This document shows, piece after piece, positions 61,163 to 64,000 of a DNA stretch of 64,000 nucleotides; position 1 is the stretch's first letter, and every line of letters begins with the position of its first letter. The stretch comes from Bradyrhizobium sp. (GTDB taxonomy: Bacteria; Pseudomonadota; Alphaproteobacteria; Rhizobiales; Xanthobacteraceae), in assembly GCF_027451485.1 (NCBI RefSeq), contig NZ_DAIDJE010000020.1:1-64000 (forward strand), written 5' to 3'. Below the pieces are notes generated by a model. The model worked only from the letters and a program-made list of their open reading frames with translations, ran no database searches and was not told the origin of the DNA. The position numbers and the translations under genes were made by a program.

Positions 61163-62546
61163 GGGTCAACCCCTCGATCCGCAGCGTCGGCGCGTTGACG
61201 CCGTAGCGAAACACCAGATCGTTCGCGGGCACCAGCGACTTGAACATCTCAAGCAGGTGACCGGCGATCGTTACCTCGCTCACGGGATAGGTGATCCTGC
61301 CGTTCTCGATCCAGAAGCCGGATGCGCCGCGGCTGTAATCACCAGTCACGCCATTGACGCCTGAGCCGATCAGATCGGTGACATAAAAACCCTGACGAAT
61401 GTCAGAGATGAGTTCCTCCGGCGTCACCTCACCGGCCTCCAGGTGCAGATTGTACGATCCCGGCGACGGCGACGACGAGACGCCGCGATGGGCGTGGCCG
61501 GTCGTCGTGAGCTTGAGTTCGCGCGCGGTCGCGCAGTCCAGTATCCATGAGGTCAGAACACCCTGATCGATGATCGCGAGCTTCTTGACGCGGACGCCCT
61601 CGGCATCGAACGGCTGCGAGCGCAAGCCGCGACGGCGCAGCGGATCGTCGACGATGCGGATGTTGCGGGCGAAGAGCTGCTCGCCGAGGCGATCCTTCAG
61701 GAAGCTCGTCTTGCGCGCGATCGAGGCGCCATTGATCGCCCCCACCAGATGGCCGACGAGCGACCCTGACACGCGCGGATCGTACACCACCGGTACCTTG
61801 CAGGTTTCGACCTTGCGCGGATTGGCGCGTGCGACCGTGCGTTCGCCGGCCATGCGGCCAACGCTTTCCGGTGTGGCGAGGTCTTCCGCATGCGGGGCGG
61901 AGGTGAAATCGTAGTCGCGTTCCATCGCGGTGCCTTCGCCGGAAATGGCCGTCACCGAGATCCCCTGGCTCGAGCGCAAATATGCGCCGTGAAAGCCCGT
62001 GCTGGTCACCAGCACCATGCCGCCGATGCCGGTCGATGCCGATGCGCCGCCGGATTTGGTGACGCCCTTGACCGCAAGCGCCGCCGCCTCCGCCTCACAG
62101 GCTCGGCGTTCGAGTTCGGCAGTTGTCGGAACATCGGGGTCGAGCAAATCGAGATCGGGGAACTCGGTTGTAAGCAGCGAGGGATCGGCGAGGCCGACAT
62201 ACTCGTCATCCGGCGCGACGCGCGCCATCGCGACCGCCCGCTCGGCGAGGCGGGCCACGCCGTCGCCTCCGACATCGTTGGTCGAGACCACGGCCTGGCG
62301 TTTGCCGACCAGCACGCGCAGACCGACATCGTCGCCCTCCGAGCGCTCGGACTCCTCGACTCGCCCGTCGCGTACTTCGACGCCTTGCGAGATACCGCGC
62401 ACAGCAACGGCATCAGCCGCGTCGGCGCCGGCCTTCCTTGCGGCCTCGACAAGGCGTTGCGCCAATGTCGTCAGCGCGGATTGATCGAAAAGCTTGGAGG
62501 CGGCCTCGGCCGAAAGCGCAGATGCGCCCGATGGTGAAGATATCAC
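61149..62546 (-). CDS. pmbA: TldD/PmbA-family metalloprotease, PmbA subunit
   Basis: A 465-residue protein of the PmbA half of the TldD/PmbA system, which degrades unfolded peptides and matures some modified peptides such as microcins. N-terminal RGISQGVEVRDGRVEESERSEGDDVGLRVLVG (about 50-81), central FDAEGVRVKKLAIIDQGVLTSWILD (about 317-341) and C-terminal GVNGVTGDYSRGASGFWIENGRITYPVSEVTIAGHL (about 400-435) are the usual blocks. As in PmbA generally the HEXXXH zinc motif of TldD is absent. GTG 62546 is the chosen start; TTG 62552 would add two residues. No tldD is seen nearby. Confidence 0.93.
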   Translation of the reverse strand: MISSPSGASALSAEAASKLFDQSALTTLAQRLVEAARKAGADAADAVAVRGISQGVEVRDGRVEESERSEGDDVGLRVLVGKRQAVVSTNDVGGDGVARLAERAVAMARVAPDDEYVGLADPSLLTTEFPDLDLLDPDVPTTAELERRACEAEAAALAVKGVTKSGGASASTGIGGMVLVTSTGFHGAYLRSSQGISVTAISGEGTAMERDYDFTSAPHAEDLATPESVGRMAGERTVARANPRKVETCKVPVVYDPRVSGSLVGHLVGAINGASIARKTSFLKDRLGEQLFARNIRIVDDPLRRRGLRSQPFDAEGVRVKKLAIIDQGVLTSWILDCATARELKLTTTGHAHRGVSSSPSPGSYNLHLEAGEVTPEELISDIRQGFYVTDLIGSGVNGVTGDYSRGASGFWIENGRITYPVSEVTIAGHLLEMFKSLVPANDLVFRYGVNAPTLRIEGLTLGGR

Positions 62547-62842
62547 GAACAAAAATCCCGCAGATTTACGGAAGGGGCGGACGGCATTCGAAGCAGATCA
62601 CAGACCGCATGAAATGTGCCTGATTCATTTGGATTTCAAGCAGTTTCCGGCCGCCGAAACATAGGAATTTCGACAGCATGGCAAGGTCCCGTCAATCATG
62701 TGGGCCAAGGTGTTGTCAATCATGCTGATCGAAGCAGGACCGGTGACGGCGGATTAACCAGCCTTTTTAAGCGAATCCGGACGCCGCTCTGGCATGCTCT
62801 CACCCAACGACCGGGAAGTAATCCCGGCGGGGAGACAAAGCC
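62547..62842. other. Divergent promoter gap, 296 bp
   Basis: No gene seen. A direct repeat, GTCAATCATG, occurs at 62691-62700 and 62715-62724, 24 bp apart, possibly an operator pair. A small hairpin, CCGGGAAGTAATCCCGG (62810-62826), lies just before the GGCGGGGAGA ribosome-binding site of the DUF6101 gene. Promoters for pmbA and DUF6101 must both be here. Confidence 0.4.
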
Positions 62843-63367
62843 GTGAGGCGTCAAACAGCAATAAGCGGGATCAACCCCGCAGGGTCGAGCCGCGCATTGC
62901 GGCTCGACCCTCTCTCTTTGCCCGTGAGCTTCGATGCGCAGGACGTCCGTGCCGACAACGGCGTGCGCCGGGTCGAGCTTCACCGCGAGCGTGTCGTGCT
63001 GCGGCGTGCCGTCCAGGGCATGCGAATGGCCATCAACCTTCGCGTCAGCGATTTCCGCGGCATTGCGCTGCGCGGCATCGACGATGCCCAGACGCTGGTG
63101 CTGCTGCACCGCGACCCATCGCTGACCATTCCGCTTTGCGTCAGCTCCGATCCCGACGAGATCGCATCCGCCTGGCAGACCTGGAGCGACATTTTCGCCT
63201 TGCCGCAGCTCTTTGAGGAAGCGCCAAACGAGCCTTCGCCGCGGCGGCGGCGGCGCAGCGCGATCGGCGCGCGGCGTCCGAAATTCCTGGTGCGGCGACG
63301 CGGCGGCGGAGCGATCGATACCGCCTCTGTCCATCGCGGCGAACGCGAGATCATCGCGCGCAACTGA
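62843..63367 (+). CDS. DUF6101 family protein
   Basis: A 174-residue soluble protein, apparently restricted to Bradyrhizobium relatives. A beta-rich core (LRLDPLSLPVSFDAQDVRADNGVRRVELHRERVVLRRAVQGMRMAINLRVSDFRGIALRGI, about 20-79) is followed by SDPDEIASAWQTWSDIFALPQLFEE and a basic tail (PRRRRRSAIGARRP, then FLVRRRGG). It starts at GTG 62843 behind a GGGGAGA ribosome-binding site. Placement between pmbA and ubiA is typical. Function unknown. Confidence 0.8.
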   Translation: MRRQTAISGINPAGSSRALRLDPLSLPVSFDAQDVRADNGVRRVELHRERVVLRRAVQGMRMAINLRVSDFRGIALRGIDDAQTLVLLHRDPSLTIPLCVSSDPDEIASAWQTWSDIFALPQLFEEAPNEPSPRRRRRSAIGARRPKFLVRRRGGGAIDTASVHRGEREIIARN

Positions 63368-63387
63368 CCGTCGCCGCGCGTGCGGAT

Positions 63388-64000
63388 CTAGCCAGCTCTC
63401 ATGAGAGCATCCACCAACAGTCCCGCAAACAACAACAGGCCCGCATCGCGGTTGGATTTGAAGATACGCAGGCAGAGCGCGGGGTCATTGATATCGATCC
63501 GCCCGATCTGCCATGCCAGATGGACGGCGAACGCTGCAAGGCCGAACCATCCGGCGGGCCCGGTGCCGGAAAGTCGCAAGGCCACACCGATCAGGATCAC
63601 GGCCAGACCGTAGAAAACGACCAGCGCCTGATGCGTGCGAGCGGCGAACAGGCGCGCGGTCGATTTGACGCCGATCAGCGCGTCGTCCTCGGTGTCCTGA
63701 TGCGCGTAGATAGTGTCATAGCCGATCACCCAGGCGATCGATCCGGCGTAAAGAACCAGCGCCGGCAGCCCGATGCCCCCAAGCAGGACGGCAAATCCCA
63801 TCAAGGCGCCCCACGAGAAGGCAAATCCTAGCACGACCTGAGGCCACCAGGTGATGCGCTTCATGAAGGGGTACACCGCCACGATGGTGAGCGAGGCGAT
63901 TCCGGTTACGACCGCGAAGCCATTGAACTGGAGCAATACTGCGAGCCCGACCAGCGCTTGGGCCACGAGAAACGCGAACGCCTGCCGCACGCTGACCTGC
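63388..64000 (-). CDS. ubiA: 4-hydroxybenzoate polyprenyltransferase, C-terminal part
   Basis: The last 203 residues of a membrane prenyltransferase whose start lies beyond the window. Its second Asp-rich motif is GYDTIYAHQDTEDDALIGVKSTARLF (the DxxxD...DDA pattern of UbiA), and hydrophobic helices VGLAVLLQFNGFAVVTGIASLTIVAVYPFMKRITWWPQVVLGFAFSWG precede it. It attaches the polyprenyl tail to 4-hydroxybenzoate in ubiquinone synthesis; the ubiK-like gene at 6478 serves the same pathway. The first DxxxD motif is outside the window. Confidence 0.93.
   Translation of the reverse strand, partial: QVSVRQAFAFLVAQALVGLAVLLQFNGFAVVTGIASLTIVAVYPFMKRITWWPQVVLGFAFSWGALMGFAVLLGGIGLPALVLYAGSIAWVIGYDTIYAHQDTEDDALIGVKSTARLFAARTHQALVVFYGLAVILIGVALRLSGTGPAGWFGLAAFAVHLAWQIGRIDINDPALCLRIFKSNRDAGLLLFAGLLVDALMRAG

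Noticed and set aside
61384..61410. CGAATGTCAGAGATGAG inside pmbA, resembling a repeat arm
   Set aside because: No partner arm nearby; it encodes the conserved SDIRQGFYV segment of PmbA, so the match is chance.
1..64000. tRNA, rRNA, CRISPR array, insertion sequence or prophage
   Set aside because: No tRNA-like T-loop with cloverleaf context, no regularly spaced direct repeats and no transposase, integrase or phage gene was recognised by eye; a dedicated scan would be needed to exclude small RNAs.

Overview
The window is a high-G+C stretch of an alphaproteobacterial chromosome, most likely from the Bradyrhizobium / Rhodopseudomonas / Nitrobacter group (Nitrobacteraceae). I base this on the gene neighbourhoods (uvrC-pgsA-moaD-moaE; pmbA-cysQ-DUF4170-DUF374-waaA-lpxK; lgt-midA-pgeF), a type II lumazine synthase, several lineage-type orphan families (DUF2093, DUF4170, DUF6101) and a dehalogenase that aligns residue for residue with the Rhodopseudomonas palustris fluoroacetate dehalogenase as I remember it. 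Most of it is core genome: no phage, transposase, rRNA, tRNA or CRISPR array was recognised.

Layout. 1-93: start of rplY. 94-1181: gene-poor, with one terminator-like hairpin. 1182-1709: two small orphan genes. 1905-5694: an arsenic island with two divergent arms (arsR-arsC-acr3 leftward; a second arsR plus a Cys-tailed FAD oxidoreductase rightward). 5841-11798: ydeI-like, ubiK, then lgt-midA-pgeF, a lipoprotein gene and prs. 11859-19261: mixed housekeeping (ribH, ybjN-type, proC, FlK-like thioesterase, tautomerase, hisS, ilvE). 19579-22347: MarR regulator, OmpR-type response regulator and histidine kinase in one overlapping unit. 22354-26828: small secreted proteins, RNase T2, rlmJ, cold-shock protein, outer-membrane beta-barrel. 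27199-31690: uvrC, pgsA, moaD, moaE, prmB. 31997-36495: omega-aminotransferase, TipF-like EAL protein, HAD hydrolase, cheY. 36707-46174: ribF, ileS, lspA, a secreted orphan, an active/inactive M16 peptidase pair, arfB. 46361-56997: mutL, rsmD, rluB with a long Arg-rich tail, tadA, fluoroacetate-dehalogenase homologue, purD, xseA, a nucleophile-less dienelactone-hydrolase-like protein, DUF2093. 57003-62546: leftward lipid A/Kdo operon. 62843-64000: DUF6101 gene and the 3' part of ubiA.

Functional themes are envelope biogenesis (lgt, lspA, pgsA, waaA, lpxK, DUF374 acyltransferase, M16 pair), RNA modification and ribosome upkeep (rplY, rlmJ, rsmD, rluB, tadA, prmB, arfB), nucleotide and cofactor synthesis (prs, purD, ribH, ribF, moaD/E, ubiA/ubiK) and arsenic detoxification.

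The most unusual signal is a set of interspersed twin-hairpin repeats about 140-170 bp long. There are three sequence variants (A at 6887, 31797 and 45586; B at 26980 and 33511; C at 42343), each built from two adjacent long palindromes, and most arms share a core resembling GATTC-TRACATTCGC. Single-hairpin relatives lie inside coding sequence: one supplies the apparent start of the histidine kinase (20899-20970), another encodes residues 14-35 of the second M16 protein (44102-44167). This resembles protein-invading palindromic elements known from Rickettsia, but I do not recognise these families.
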